Source: Desulfuromonadales bacterium (GTDB lineage: Bacteria > Desulfobacterota > Desulfuromonadia > Geobacterales > Pseudopelobacteraceae). From it: 64,000 nt of DNA. This document shows, in pieces, positions 47,512-56,656 of this stretch. Where the stretch lies: NCBI GenBank assembly GCA_013377095.1, contig JACAAY010000009.1, positions 1 through 64,000 on the forward strand. Reading direction: 5' to 3'. Each line of letters begins with the position of its first letter. The first letter of the stretch is position 1. Below the pieces are notes generated by a model. The model had not been told where the DNA came from and searched no databases. It worked only from the letters and a program-made list of their open reading frames with translations. Position numbers and translations under genes: made by a program.

Positions 47512-48341
47512 GGTTTCACCTGTTGATGTAAGCGGCAATCGGCGGCTTCGTGGTTGCGATAGGTGCCGAGCCGGTCAAAGAGGTTGTCGAAATCTACTTT
47601 ATGTGCGTCGAACTCCGGTCCGTTGACACAGGCAAAGCGGGTCTCGCCGTCCACCAGCACCCGACAGCCGCCGCACATGCCGGTGCCATCGATCATGATC
47701 GGGTTAAGGCTGACGATGGTGGGGATCGCCTGGGGGCGGGTGAGTTCGGCAACGGCTTTCATCATCGGCACCGGGCCGATGGCAAACACCGCCTGGGGGC
47801 AGGTGGCCGGATCGGCCATCATGTCGGAAAGTTCCATGGTCACAAAGCCCTTGCGGCCCATGCTGCCGTCCTCAGTGGTGATCGCTACCCGTTTGGAGAA
47901 GGCGGACAGTTCATCTTTCAGGATGATGACCGAGGCGTTGCGACCGCCGATAATGGTGGTCACTTCGTTGCCGGCGTCAGCCAGCGCCTTGGCCAGCGGA
48001 AAAAGCACCGCAGTTCCGACACCGCCACCCACGCAGGCGACGCGCCCCCATTTTTCAATGTGGGTTGGCAGTCCAAGGGGGCCTGACACGTCACGAAAAA
48101 AACCGCCAACGGGCACGGCAACGATAAAACGGGTTGATGCTCCCGCAGCCTGGATGAAAAGCGTGATGGTACCTTCGCCCGCGTCGGCATCGGCTATGGT
48201 AAGGGGGATGCGCTCTTCACCCTCAGCGGCGCGTACAATAACGAACTGGCCCGGCTTGCGGGCAGCGGCAACCCGCGGTGCCCTGATCACCATGCGGTGG
48301 AGCAGGGGGGTGAGTGAGACATTGCTCAAAACCTCAAACAT
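47508..48341 (-). CDS. NfnA-type ferredoxin-NADP reductase subunit
   Basis: 277 residues of the ferredoxin-NADP reductase family, like dihydroorotate dehydrogenase electron-transfer subunits. The FAD-binding domain (PGQFVIVRAAEGEERIPLTI), NAD domain (VACVGGGVGTAVLFPLAKAL) and a C-terminal [2Fe-2S] site (GMCGGCRVLVDGETRFACV) are visible. In Nfn this subunit takes electrons from NADH and passes them to the larger subunit. GGAGG precedes the ATG, and the stop overlaps the NfnB start by four bases. It lies 77 bases after proC on the same strand. Confidence 0.88.
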   Translation of the reverse strand: MFEVLSNVSLTPLLHRMVIRAPRVAAARKPGQFVIVRAAEGEERIPLTIADADAGEGTITLFIQAAGASTRFIVAVPVGGFFRDVSGPLGLPTHIEKWGRVACVGGGVGTAVLFPLAKALADAGNEVTTIIGGRNASVIILKDELSAFSKRVAITTEDGSMGRKGFVTMELSDMMADPATCPQAVFAIGPVPMMKAVAELTRPQAIPTIVSLNPIMIDGTGMCGGCRVLVDGETRFACVNGPEFDAHKVDFDNLFDRLGTYRNHEAADCRLHQQVKP

Positions 48342-48418
48342 GTGGATACCTCCGAGGGGAGTGTCTGGCTTTTATTGAAAAACAGTTTGCGTGCTCTTTT
48401 AGTTGTTCCACTTCGGCG

Positions 48419-49231
48419 CTACTTCCCGGACAACTCCTTTGATCTGTTGCAGGCGCTGTCAACGGCATCCATGACCAGGCCATGGAAACGTCCGTTTTCA
48501 AGGGTATGCAGACCAGCGATGGTTGTACCACCCGGAGAGGTGACCTTCTCCTTCAACAGGGCCGGGTGTTCGCCGGTTTCGGATACCATACGGGCAGCTC
48601 CCAGAACGGTCTGTACTGACAGCGCCAGGGAAACGTCCCGCGCCAGGCCATTTTTTACGCCGGCATCGGATAGTGCCTCTATGAAACCGAATACATAGGC
48701 AGGACCACTGCCGGACAAGCCGGTAACGGCATCCATCAGCTTTTCCGAGGTGGTAACCACGGTTCCGACACGGGAGAAAATCTCGCGGGTCATTTCAAGA
48801 TCCTTTTCAGCGGCTTTTTTGCCCGGACAGATGGCGGTGGCTGCTGCCTGGATCAGCGCCGCTGCGTTGGGCATGACCCGAACTACTCGCAATCCGCTGG
48901 AGAGGTGTTCTTCGATAAATCCGGTGGAGATGCCGGCCATGATCGAGATGACGAGTTTTTCCGAGGAAATTGCCGGGGCCAGATCGCTCAATACGCTGTC
49001 AGCCACCTGCGGCTTGATCGCCAGAATAATGATGTCGGCATTGCCGGCCACGTTCTGACAACTCTCACTTGCCGCCACGGCATATCGGGAGGCAAGAAAC
49101 TCACGTCTCGATTGCAGTGGTTCCGCAACCGTGATGCTGTCCGGCGTGACACCACCCGCCAGAAGCCCCTTAATGATAGCCTCGGCCATGTTACCGCCGC
49201 CAATGAAGCCGATGTTATGGTTTGTCAGCAT
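48419..49231 (-). CDS. proC: Pyrroline-5-carboxylate reductase
   Basis: 270 residues, full length. It performs the last step of proline synthesis, reducing pyrroline-5-carboxylate with NAD(P)H. The N-terminal NAD fold (IGFIGGGNMAEAIIKGLL), VMPNAAALIQAAATAI and the C-terminal family signature region GLSGSGPAYVFGFIEAL and VTSPGGTTIAGLHTLE are intact. It starts two bases after the stop of the small DMT permease, so it is probably part of the hpnJ-hpnK transcript, an unusual place for a proline gene. Confidence 0.95.
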   Translation of the reverse strand: MLTNHNIGFIGGGNMAEAIIKGLLAGGVTPDSITVAEPLQSRREFLASRYAVAASESCQNVAGNADIIILAIKPQVADSVLSDLAPAISSEKLVISIMAGISTGFIEEHLSSGLRVVRVMPNAAALIQAAATAICPGKKAAEKDLEMTREIFSRVGTVVTTSEKLMDAVTGLSGSGPAYVFGFIEALSDAGVKNGLARDVSLALSVQTVLGAARMVSETGEHPALLKEKVTSPGGTTIAGLHTLENGRFHGLVMDAVDSACNRSKELSGK

Positions 49232-49233
49232 GT

Positions 49234-49674
49234 TCAGCCCCCGATCTTGGAATCTGCATGGGATAATTCAACAACAGCCTTGTTCTTCTGTTCGTCAGTG
49301 TTGCTGGAAGAGGTTATCAGCATGACGCCGATGCATACCAGAATGATCCCCGTCCAGCGAAGCGGTGACACCTGTTCGTGCAACATGTACTTTGCCAGGA
49401 CTGCCACCAGAACATAGTTGAGCGCCTGCATGGGGAGAGCGACGGAGAGGTCCTCCCATGAAAGTACGGCCAGCCAGAGAAAGAAGAATACGGCCAGCAT
49501 GGTGGTGCCGAGCATGAGCTTGGGGCTTGTCAGCGCCCGTAGTGATGCATCCAGGATGGCTCTCAGGTTCATGGCCGAGAGGTCTCCGATTTCCCGCATC
49601 CCTTTGGTCAGCAGGATGTCGCCAATGGTACCGGCGGTAATGGCAAGCAGCATGACAATGATCGTTTTAAGCAT
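49234..49674 (-). CDS. Small DMT-superfamily permease (EamA-type)
   Basis: 146 residues with four predicted TM segments (TIIVMLLAITAGTIGDILL, LGTTMLAVFFFLWLAVLS, VALPMQALNYVLVAVLA, WTGIILVCIGVMLI). The size and the LPMQALNYV..A motif fit the four-TM half-size DMT proteins, like ArnE/F-type lipid-carrier translocases. It overlaps the end of hpnK by eight bases. Transport or flipping of a hopanoid or head-group precursor is a reasonable guess from context only. Confidence 0.8.
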   Translation of the reverse strand: MLKTIIVMLLAITAGTIGDILLTKGMREIGDLSAMNLRAILDASLRALTSPKLMLGTTMLAVFFFLWLAVLSWEDLSVALPMQALNYVLVAVLAKYMLHEQVSPLRWTGIILVCIGVMLITSSSNTDEQKNKAVVELSHADSKIGG

Positions 49675-50533
49675 GGTTTTTTCTGTCTCCCCGATAGTTT
49701 ACCAGTTCAATTCCCAAATCGATAAGTTTTTGCTGAACCCTGGGGCTCGTGATGGCTGCCAATTCTTCCTGGTGCCGGTAATCGGGCATGCGGCGGGTGA
49801 TTTCCGCATCCGGCAGGTAACCGGGATGAAAATAGATTTCGGTCAGCCCTACGTTCAGCCCGTCGAGAATATCCAGGATATACCGTTCGGTCATGCAACC
49901 CGAGTTGAGGACGCCCTTGACTTCCGTGGCGTACCCCGTCCCCATGCGATCAAGCCTGTGCCGTGCATGGTGTGCCAGGGAACCGAAGACGAGCCGTTCA
50001 ATTGCTTTTCCGGCCAGGCGCTCCCGGTTGAAACGCAGGTTGTGGGTGAGTCGTTCCCGAGAGAGTCGCACGCTGGTGATGCCATAATGGGGCATCATGT
50101 CGGCGAGCAGTGAAAAAATCGTTGGGTGCAGATGGATGTTGAGATGGCCGTCGATATGCGACAGAGCAATGCCGGCGTCCCTGACCCGTTCAATCTGTGC
50201 CCGTATCTCCCGTTCCAGCTGGTTTCTCAACTTCTTGTCGAAGAAGTAACGCATTCCGGCTGTTATGGGATTGTTGGGAAAGTGTCCCTGCTCATCCACC
50301 AGATCGGGTATTTTGTCCGGAGCCAGGACCGAGCGTCCCTGAACCAGGGTCAGGTGCAGCCCAACTTGCAGCCCTGGGTTATGTCCGGCAATTTCAACAG
50401 CCTCTTCAAATGCTCTGCCAGCCGGCATGATCGAGGCGCAGGTCAGGATGCCGTCTTGCCAGGCCTTCTCAACCGCACGGTTGACGCCGCCGGACAGTCC
50501 GAAGTCGTCTGAGGTAATTATCAGCTGCTTCAT
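49667..50533 (-). CDS. hpnK: Hopanoid biosynthesis-associated protein HpnK
   Basis: 288 residues of the YdjC/carbohydrate-deacetylase-like family, with the metal-binding TSDDFG at the start, GLHLTLVQG, HIDGHLNIH and YFHPGYLPDAE. The context after hpnJ and the match in length support HpnK, a protein regularly found in hopanoid clusters whose exact reaction is not settled (deacetylation of a hopanoid head group is the likely role). It starts 21 bases after the hpnJ stop. Cytoplasmic. Confidence 0.88.
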   Translation of the reverse strand: MKQLIITSDDFGLSGGVNRAVEKAWQDGILTCASIMPAGRAFEEAVEIAGHNPGLQVGLHLTLVQGRSVLAPDKIPDLVDEQGHFPNNPITAGMRYFFDKKLRNQLEREIRAQIERVRDAGIALSHIDGHLNIHLHPTIFSLLADMMPHYGITSVRLSRERLTHNLRFNRERLAGKAIERLVFGSLAHHARHRLDRMGTGYATEVKGVLNSGCMTERYILDILDGLNVGLTEIYFHPGYLPDAEITRRMPDYRHQEELAAITSPRVQQKLIDLGIELVNYRGDRKNHA

Positions 50534-50554
50534 TGCTTTCAGGACATGTGACCG

Positions 50555-51985
50555 CTACGTGCGGTCGGAACAGGATTCTTTACGCTTGCGCATGTACTGC
50601 AGGTACTGCTTGCCTTCCCTGAGCAGCTTCCTGCGCTCCTCGCCGTCAACGATCATCTTGCCTATGCTGCGCAGGATATATTTGGGGCGGAAGTAGAATT
50701 TGTTGTAGAACTCTTCCACTGCCTTGAAAATCTCGGCGTTTGAGAGGTGGGGATAATTGATGATGCACATCTGGTGTCCCGTGTCGTCGATGTAGGAGTC
50801 AGATGTGATCCAGCCTTCCCGTTTGCACTGTTCAAAGAACTCGGTGCCGGGGTAGGGGGAGGCCAGCGAAACCTGGATCGACTCCAGGTCCAGCATCTTG
50901 GCGAAGTCGATGGTTTCGCGGATGGTCTCCTTTGTTTCGCCCGGAAGCCCCATGATAAAGGCGCCATGGATGGTTATCCCCAGTTTTTTGCAATCCTTGA
51001 CGAACTGGATGGCCTGTTCCTTGGTGACCCCTTTCTTGATGTTTTTGAGTATCTGGGCGTTGCCGGTCTCAAATCCGACGATGACATGATGCAGGCCGGC
51101 GTCGCGCATGACCTTGAGTGTCTCATAGTCGCAGTTTGCGCGTGCATTTATCACCCAGGATACACCCAGGGGTTTGATCAGTTCAGCTATTGCGCGGGCG
51201 TGTTTCTTGTCTGCCGAGAAGGTGTCGTCATCAAAGGAAATATCACGAACCTCGGGGAGATTTTCCTTGATCCATTTGACCTCTTCGTAGACGCTTTGCG
51301 GAGAGCGGGTACGCATCTTCTGGCCGGAATAGGTCTGGGGCCAGAGACAGAAGGTGCATTTTGCGGGGCAGCCCCGGCTGGTGTAGATCGCCACATAGGG
51401 GCTTTTGAAATGGGGGATGACATATTCCTTGATCGGAAGATCGCGTTTGTAGATCGGTGCCACAAACGGTAACGAATCCAGGTCGGTCAAAATCGGCCGG
51501 TCCGGGGTATGAACAGCCTTCCCCCCGCGCAAAAAGCTGATCCCCGCCACTTTTTCCCATTCCCGTCCCTCACACAACTCCTTGACGGCGTAATCAAATT
51601 CTCCGCGGCAGACGATGTCGATGGCATCCATGCCGGCTTTGAGCGATTCCTCCGGCAGGATGGTGACGTGTGGGCCGGTCAGGACCGTGACAGTGGACGG
51701 TTTCTGGGCCTTGATGCGTCGCGCCGTCTCTATGTCGATCTTCAGGGTGGGAGTAGAGGTGTACATCACCACCAGATCGTAATCCTTGGCAATTTCCAGG
51801 CACTTCTCCACGTCGAACTTCTGCACCGGGGCATCAACAACGCGGCTTCCCTCAATCATGGCTGCGGGAAAGCAGAGCCAGGTGGGATACCAGAACGAGG
51901 TCACTTCGCGGGATGCCTGATAGCGCGCGCCGGCGCCGCCGTCAAAGTCCTCGAAGGTAGGGGGGTTCAGAAAAAGCGGTTTCAT
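50555..51985 (-). CDS. hpnJ: Hopanoid-associated radical SAM protein HpnJ
   Basis: 476 residues. An N-terminal cobalamin-binding-like domain (PTFEDFDGGAGARYQ, LVVMYTSTPT, VTVLTGPHVTILPEES) is followed by the radical SAM core with its cluster motif CPAKCTFC and GLPGETKETIRETIDFA. HpnJ acts on bacteriohopanetetrol to form the cyclitol ether head group in other bacteria. A promoter lies upstream and AAGGAG precedes the ATG. First gene of hpnJ-hpnK-DMT-proC. Squalene-hopene cyclase and hpnH are not in this window. Confidence 0.9.
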   Translation of the reverse strand: MKPLFLNPPTFEDFDGGAGARYQASREVTSFWYPTWLCFPAAMIEGSRVVDAPVQKFDVEKCLEIAKDYDLVVMYTSTPTLKIDIETARRIKAQKPSTVTVLTGPHVTILPEESLKAGMDAIDIVCRGEFDYAVKELCEGREWEKVAGISFLRGGKAVHTPDRPILTDLDSLPFVAPIYKRDLPIKEYVIPHFKSPYVAIYTSRGCPAKCTFCLWPQTYSGQKMRTRSPQSVYEEVKWIKENLPEVRDISFDDDTFSADKKHARAIAELIKPLGVSWVINARANCDYETLKVMRDAGLHHVIVGFETGNAQILKNIKKGVTKEQAIQFVKDCKKLGITIHGAFIMGLPGETKETIRETIDFAKMLDLESIQVSLASPYPGTEFFEQCKREGWITSDSYIDDTGHQMCIINYPHLSNAEIFKAVEEFYNKFYFRPKYILRSIGKMIVDGEERRKLLREGKQYLQYMRKRKESCSDRT

Positions 51986-52015
51986 TACAACTCCTTGTCT
52001 GCTCTTAAAACAGTC

Positions 52016-52044
52016 AGAATACTGATATTACGACATAAAGTCAA
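52016..52044 (-). promoter_or_regulatory. Promoter of the hpnJ operon
   Basis: On the - strand TTGACT (52044-52039) and TATTCT (52021-52016) are 17 bases apart, each one or two bases from the sigma-70 consensus. Transcription would start near 52009, 24 bases before the hpnJ ATG. Confidence 0.65.
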
Positions 52045-52129
52045 GGTTTATGGGTTTGGTTTGCCGGTTCGATCCGGAAATACAAGAGGGTTGATTTGAG
52101 TGGGATGCTCTCGTTTTTGATGCAGTGCG

Positions 52130-52158
52130 AAAAAAAAGACGCCCGCTGCCGGACGCCC
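52130..52158 (-). terminator. Intrinsic terminator after the HHH protein gene
   Basis: On the - strand GCGTCCG and CGGGCGT pair around GCAG (two G-U pairs), followed by C and eight T. It lies 30 bases after the stop of the helix-hairpin-helix gene. Confidence 0.7.
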
Positions 52159-52188
52159 TTTCATGTTGCGCAATGCAATGCAGCAGGA

Positions 52189-52647
52189 CTATTTTTTCTT
52201 GGCCGGGGCTGCGCTTTTTACAGCCTGCTTGGCTATGACCAGATCCTTGACTTTTTCATACACTGGAGCAGGAAGAATGTTACGAGTCTTGAGCTGGGTC
52301 TTGTTGGCATAGGGACGACCGGCGATGATTTTTGCGGCGTAGGCATCCCCCACACCGGGAATTGCTTTCAGTTCTGCTTCAGAGGCGCTGTTGACATCAA
52401 CGATCTTTGCTTTGGCGGCCGCCTTGGCATCTGCTGCTGCTGTCTTGGCGCTGCCCTTGGTTGCATCGGCGGCTGCCTTGGTTTTGTCGACCGTGGCTTT
52501 GGCGCCTGCCTTGGTGCTATCCAAGGATGTTTTGGCTGCACCCTTTACATCAGGCGTTTTAACGGTGACTTCCGTGGCGGAGACGAGACTGGTGGATAGT
52601 AACAGGGCTGTTGCGGCCAAGGTGATTCTGACGATCCCGTTTTTCAT
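52189..52647 (-). CDS. Exported Ala/Lys-rich protein with ComEA-type helix-hairpin-helix
   Basis: 152 residues. A signal peptide ([17 protein letters not shown]) is followed by a low-complexity Ala/Lys/Thr helix of about 55 residues ([20 protein letters not shown]) and a C-terminal helix-hairpin-helix domain ([31 protein letters not shown]) of the ComEA type, then a basic tail. This architecture can bind DNA in the periplasm; a role in DNA uptake or a histone-like function is only a guess, as no com genes are near. AAGGAGG precedes the ATG. Confidence 0.82.
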   Translation of the reverse strand: MKNGIVRITLAATALLLSTSLVSATEVTVKTPDVKGAAKTSLDSTKAGAKATVDKTKAAADATKGSAKTAAADAKAAAKAKIVDVNSASEAELKAIPGVGDAYAAKIIAGRPYANKTQLKTRNILPAPVYEKVKDLVIAKQAVKSAAPAKKK

Positions 52648-52678
52648 GAAAAACCTCCTTGAATGAAATAGTTAGTAC

Positions 52679-52707
52679 TTTCTATCAGGAGTTGACCGGG
52701 ATGTCAA
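52679..52707 (-). promoter_or_regulatory. Promoter of the HHH protein gene
   Basis: On the - strand a perfect TTGACA (52707-52702) is followed after 17 bases by TAGAAA (52684-52679). Transcription would start near 52672, 25 bases before the ATG. Confidence 0.5.
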
Positions 52708-52844
52708 TGCATGGCTTTTTTTCGGCTCAGCTGGCACGAAGCGGCTGTCAACTCTACGCGGGCGAACGTGACAGAGTGCAAACCGATACCAGGGGATGCA
52801 CTTTTATTTTCATGATTACTCCGGAATATGATAAGTGAAAGGGG

Positions 52845-52873
52845 TTGATATGCCGGATCGCATGTCATACTAC
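52845..52873 (+). promoter_or_regulatory. Probable promoter of the gene at 52900
   Basis: TTGATA (52845-52850) and TACTAC (52868-52873) are 17 bases apart. A start near 52880 would give a leader of about 20 bases holding AAGGAG before the ATG. Confidence 0.4.
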
Positions 52874-52899
52874 TTTGATGAAATGCAAGGAGATCTAGA

Positions 52900-53274
52900 A
52901 TGAGTCAAAAAAAACCGGAAATAACCTTCAAGTACGTTTTTAACTACGGCTACAACCCGAACTATGTCAATGGCGCCCAGGGAGGCTTTTCGCCGCGTGG
53001 CGAAATGGTGATCAATTTTTATCTTGAGCGACAGCCGCTGCCCGAATCAATCAGCCACGAGATTACCCCGGAAGGCGCCATCGGACGCGAAACCGCAGTT
53101 GAGCCGGAAGACCTGCCCAACAGCATGGTGAGGTTCATCGATACCGGTGTGGTCATGAGCTATGAAAATGCAAAGATTTTCCATGCCTGGATGGGTGAGA
53201 AGCTGCGCGAGGTGGAGGAGATGCATCAGGCCAGGACCGCTTTTGAAAACTCTCCGGCGGCAGGTCAGGCTTAG
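52900..53274 (+). CDS. Small protein, possibly DUF3467-like
   Basis: 124 residues, no signal peptide. A beta-rich first half (ITFKYVFNYGYNPNYVNGAQ, GEMVINFYLERQPLP) is followed by MVRFIDTGVVMSYENAKIFHAWMGEKL, in which the 'V.MS...AK.F...L' helix pattern recalls DUF3467 proteins. The family call is weak. AAGGAG lies just upstream of the ATG. It is followed after 41 bases by the DUF3108 gene on the same strand; I see no functional link. Confidence 0.65.
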   Translation: MSQKKPEITFKYVFNYGYNPNYVNGAQGGFSPRGEMVINFYLERQPLPESISHEITPEGAIGRETAVEPEDLPNSMVRFIDTGVVMSYENAKIFHAWMGEKLREVEEMHQARTAFENSPAAGQA

Positions 53275-53315
53275 TTCGCGGGACATGGATTGAGCCGGTG
53301 ACAAGGAGCAGGCTG

Positions 53316-54080
53316 ATGCGTTCACAATGCTACATGGGTGCAGCCATGATCCTCATGGTTTCCATCTTGCTGTTGACGTTTTCAACTTTGGGAATGGCTT
53401 TTCCCCTTCCCGAACGTCTGGATTTCGAAATATCCTATGCCGGGGTGCCGGCTGGTCGAGCGGTGCAGCAGGTGAGTCGGGTCGGAAACGAGCTTTTTAT
53501 CGTCTCCACCGCCCGTTCGGCTGACTGGCTGAAATACTTTTTCCCGGTTGAGGATCGGATCGAATCGGTGCTTGCGTCCGCTGCACCGCCGCAGCTGTTC
53601 GGTGCGACGCGTCTCTACCGCGAGCGCATCAGGGAAGGGTGGACTCGTTTCCAGAAGGACGCGGTCTTTGATCGGCATAAATTGCTGGTTACGACAAAGG
53701 ACTTGCTGAAAAAGACGGAGAACACCCAGAAGATTACCCCTCAGACCTACGATATGCTCTCCAGCTTTTTCCATGTCCGCACAATCCCGCTCCAGGTGGG
53801 AACATCTACCTACATCGATATCTTTGATTGCAAAAAGCTCTGGAATACTGAAATACAGGTGTTGCGGCGTGAGGAGATCGAGATCCCGCTGGGGCGTTTC
53901 AAGACTATTGTTATTAAACCGGTCCTCAAGTCGGAGGGCATTTTTGCCCGAACCGGTGACATGTTTATCTGGCTGTCGGATGATGACCGTCGCATTCCGG
54001 TGCAGATGAAATCCAAGGTGCGGGTCGGAAGTATTACGGTGACACTGGTGGGGGGGAATTACTGGCCGGAAAAAAAGTAA
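53316..54080 (+). CDS. DUF3108-domain exported protein
   Basis: About 254 residues. After a signal peptide (MILMVSILLLTFSTLGMA) the mature protein starts LPERLDFEISYAGVPAGRAVQ, the standard DUF3108 opening, and keeps the late LGRFKTIVIKPVL and MFIWLSDDDRRIPVQMKSKV segments. The family is periplasmic and of unknown function, possibly lipocalin-like beta structure. ATG 53316 is preferred to GTG 53298 because AAGGAG lies seven bases before it. Confidence 0.85.
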   Translation: MRSQCYMGAAMILMVSILLLTFSTLGMAFPLPERLDFEISYAGVPAGRAVQQVSRVGNELFIVSTARSADWLKYFFPVEDRIESVLASAAPPQLFGATRLYRERIREGWTRFQKDAVFDRHKLLVTTKDLLKKTENTQKITPQTYDMLSSFFHVRTIPLQVGTSTYIDIFDCKKLWNTEIQVLRREEIEIPLGRFKTIVIKPVLKSEGIFARTGDMFIWLSDDDRRIPVQMKSKVRVGSITVTLVGGNYWPEKK

Positions 54081-54131
54081 ACCCGGCCCATTTCTCTCAG
54101 GGACGATTCTTTGCCCCGAAACTTTAACGGC

Positions 54132-54159
54132 TTGACGGGCTGTTATTTTGATCTATTGT
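54132..54159 (+). promoter_or_regulatory. Promoter of gap
   Basis: TTGACG (54132-54137) and TATTGT (54154-54159) are 16 bases apart. Transcription would begin near 54166, leaving about 78 bases before the gap start codon. Confidence 0.5.
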
Positions 54160-54243
54160 TTGTGGTGTTGATTAGGGATCGGGTTGGTATTTCAATGTGT
54201 TCCAGGTGTCTTTGTTGAAAAGGCACCATGGAGGAGGCGGCTC

Positions 54244-55248
54244 ATGGTGTTGCGCGTAGCCATCAATGGCTTTGGCAGGATCGGCAGGATGGTAACGAAG
54301 CTGGCGCTCGGAGGAAAGGGTATCGATGTCGTTGCGATCAATGATCTGACCGATGCTGCCACTCTGGCGCATCTTTTTAAGTATGATTCGGTCCACGGTA
54401 TCTTTCCCGGCACGGTTGAGCATACTGCAGACAGCCTGATCCTTAACGGGAAACCGATCAGGATCTATGCAACCAACAACCATGACGAATTGCCCTGGAA
54501 AAAGGAGCGTATCGATGTGGTTCTGGAATCCACCGGCCTGCTCACGTCCCGGGAGAAGAACGAGCCGCATCTCCGGGCAGGAGCCGGACAGGTGGTTGTT
54601 TCCGCTCCGGCTGAAGATGCGGATATCACCATAGTCATGGGGGTCAATGACCATCTGTATGACCCGCGGCAACACACGGTCATCTCAGGCGCTTCCTGTA
54701 CCACCAACTGTCTGGCGCCGGTGGCAAAGGTGCTGAATGACTGTTTCGGTATTGAAAAGGGGCTGGTGACCTCGGTTCATGCCTATACCAACGATCAGTG
54801 TGTTCTCGACCTGCCGCACAAAGACCTGCACCGTGCCCGTGCGGCGGCCCTTTCCATGATTCCAACTACTACGGGTGCTGCCAGGACGGTTTCACGGGTG
54901 CTGCCCGAACTTGAGGGCAAGCTGGATTGTATGGCAATCCATGTGCCGATCCCTAATGTGTCAGCCATCGATCTGGTTGCGACCCTCGCCAAAAAGGTTG
55001 ACGAGGCCAGTGTCAACGCGGCTTTTGAGAAGGCCTCCAAGGGCATTCTGGCGGGAATTCTCGGATTTAGTGATGTACTGCTCGTCTCCGTCGATTACTA
55101 CGGCAACCCGCTCTCCGCCATTATCGATGCTTCCAGCACCAAGGTGATCGGTGACAACATGATAAAGGTAATTGCCTGGTATGATAACGAAACCGGCTTT
55201 TCTCACCGGGTGGTTGACCTGCTCAACCTGATCGCTTCGAAACGCTGA
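54244..55248 (+). CDS. gap: Glyceraldehyde-3-phosphate dehydrogenase, type I
   Basis: 334 residues, full length. Oxidises glyceraldehyde-3-phosphate to 1,3-bisphosphoglycerate, or the reverse in gluconeogenesis. The NAD fold starts RVAINGFGRIGRMV, the catalytic Cys lies in SGASCTTNCLAPVAKVL and the C-terminal WYDNETGFSHRVVDL is standard. ATG 54244 follows GGAGG; the longer frame to 54184 has no ribosome site. It stands alone between its promoter and a strong terminator, not in a glycolytic operon with pgk. Confidence 0.96.
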   Translation: MVLRVAINGFGRIGRMVTKLALGGKGIDVVAINDLTDAATLAHLFKYDSVHGIFPGTVEHTADSLILNGKPIRIYATNNHDELPWKKERIDVVLESTGLLTSREKNEPHLRAGAGQVVVSAPAEDADITIVMGVNDHLYDPRQHTVISGASCTTNCLAPVAKVLNDCFGIEKGLVTSVHAYTNDQCVLDLPHKDLHRARAAALSMIPTTTGAARTVSRVLPELEGKLDCMAIHVPIPNVSAIDLVATLAKKVDEASVNAAFEKASKGILAGILGFSDVLLVSVDYYGNPLSAIIDASSTKVIGDNMIKVIAWYDNETGFSHRVVDLLNLIASKR

Positions 55249-55297
55249 ACCTGCCAGGGGGACGATTTAGGCATACTGCATCGCATACAGGATATTT

Positions 55298-55337
55298 AAA
55301 AAAACGGCGTCCGTTGATCAGCGGACGCCGTTTTTTT
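55298..55337. terminator. Bidirectional terminator between gap and the flavodiiron gene
   Basis: ACGGCGTCCG and CGGACGCCGT form a 10-bp G+C-rich stem with an 8-base loop. It is flanked by seven A on the left and seven T on the right, so it can stop transcription from both converging genes. Confidence 0.9.
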
Positions 55338-55384
55338 ATGCTCACATCAAAGCAGAATGAATCTGGTTACATCGACTCCGGGAA

Positions 55385-56599
55385 TCAGAACTGTGCCTGA
55401 TACTCCTTGAGCCTGATTGCGAAGTCCTGGCCGAATTTGTAGCATTTTTCCTCATCCTCGGATGAAGGCTTGAAAACGACCTGGAGACCGGGTTCAAATT
55501 TCTCCAGTCCCATCTTGGTGAAGGTTTCATAGGCTTCCTTGACCGCTCCGCCGCCCCAACCGTAACTGCCGAAAGCTCCGACCAGACGGTTTTTGGGCCG
55601 CAGGCCGCGCAGGTGGGTCAGGCACTCCGCAACGGTGGGATACATGATGTTGTTGAGCGTGGGGGAACCGAAGAGTGTGCCGCGAGCCTTCCAGAACTCC
55701 TTGATGATGACGTTCATGGGTGTTGCGCGCAGTTTCAGGACCCGGCAGTCAACACCTTCGCTGCGAATGCCGTCGGCGATGGGAGTGCACATGATTTCGG
55801 TGCTTTTCCACATGGTGTCATAGACGATGATTGCCCGGAGATCAGCCTTGCCGGTGGCCATATCCACATAGGCGTCAAGCACACGCTGCGGGTTTTTCCT
55901 CCAGATAATGCCGTGGTCCGGGGCGATGATTTCGGGCTGGATGCCCAGTTTGCCCAGGTCGCCGACCTTGTCCAGAATCAGCTGTCCGAACGGCATCAGG
56001 ATATTGGCGTAGTAGTCAACGACCGAATCGTCCAGTACGGTCGGGGAAACGCATTCGTCAAATTCGTCGTCGAAGCGGGCCGATGAGGCCACATGCTGTC
56101 CAAAGGCGTCCTGGCTGAACAGGATGTTCGCTTCCGGGCAGAACGATACCATGGAGTCCGGCCAGTGCAGCATCGGAGTTTCGATGAACACCAGGGAGTG
56201 TTTGCCGATCTTGAGCGTGTCACCGGTTTTGACGATATTGAATTTCCAGCGCGAGGTGTCAAAGAAACGGTCCAGTCCCTTTTTGCCTCGGGCGGAGATG
56301 TGGATGGTCGCATTGGGGGTCAGCGCCATGATGTCGTCAATACTGGAAACATGGTCATTTTCGATGTGATTGATGACAACGTGTTTGATCTTGGCAGGAT
56401 CAACAATGTTGGCGATCTGTTTGATGGTGATATCGGAAAAGTCATATTTCACGGTATCAATGAGGGTGATTTCCTCATCCATGATCAGGTAGTTATTGTA
56501 GGAGGTGCCGCGCGGCGTCTCATAGCCATGAAAATCACGCACGGACCAGTCTATTGCTCCTACCCAGTAAATATCCTTTTTCAGTTCAACGGGTTTCAT
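55385..56599 (-). CDS. Flavodiiron protein (FprA/ROO family)
   Basis: 404 residues. The N-terminal metallo-beta-lactamase-like domain carries the diiron ligands: HIENDH (79-84 region), MLHWPDSM, LFSQDAFG and APDHGIIW. The C-terminal flavodoxin domain begins AIIVYDTMWKSTEIM and includes GSPTLNN and GSYGWGGGAVK. These proteins reduce O2 to water or NO to N2O and protect anaerobes. AAGGAGG precedes the ATG. It lies 57 bases after the PerR-like regulator on the same strand, which suggests peroxide- or oxygen-linked control. Confidence 0.93.
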   Translation of the reverse strand: MKPVELKKDIYWVGAIDWSVRDFHGYETPRGTSYNNYLIMDEEITLIDTVKYDFSDITIKQIANIVDPAKIKHVVINHIENDHVSSIDDIMALTPNATIHISARGKKGLDRFFDTSRWKFNIVKTGDTLKIGKHSLVFIETPMLHWPDSMVSFCPEANILFSQDAFGQHVASSARFDDEFDECVSPTVLDDSVVDYYANILMPFGQLILDKVGDLGKLGIQPEIIAPDHGIIWRKNPQRVLDAYVDMATGKADLRAIIVYDTMWKSTEIMCTPIADGIRSEGVDCRVLKLRATPMNVIIKEFWKARGTLFGSPTLNNIMYPTVAECLTHLRGLRPKNRLVGAFGSYGWGGGAVKEAYETFTKMGLEKFEPGLQVVFKPSSEDEEKCYKFGQDFAIRLKEYQAQF

Positions 56600-56656
56600 A
56601 CTTCCTCCTTGTGAGAATTATGTGCGGCAAGCTGATGCTTGGTGCTGCCAGTGTGT

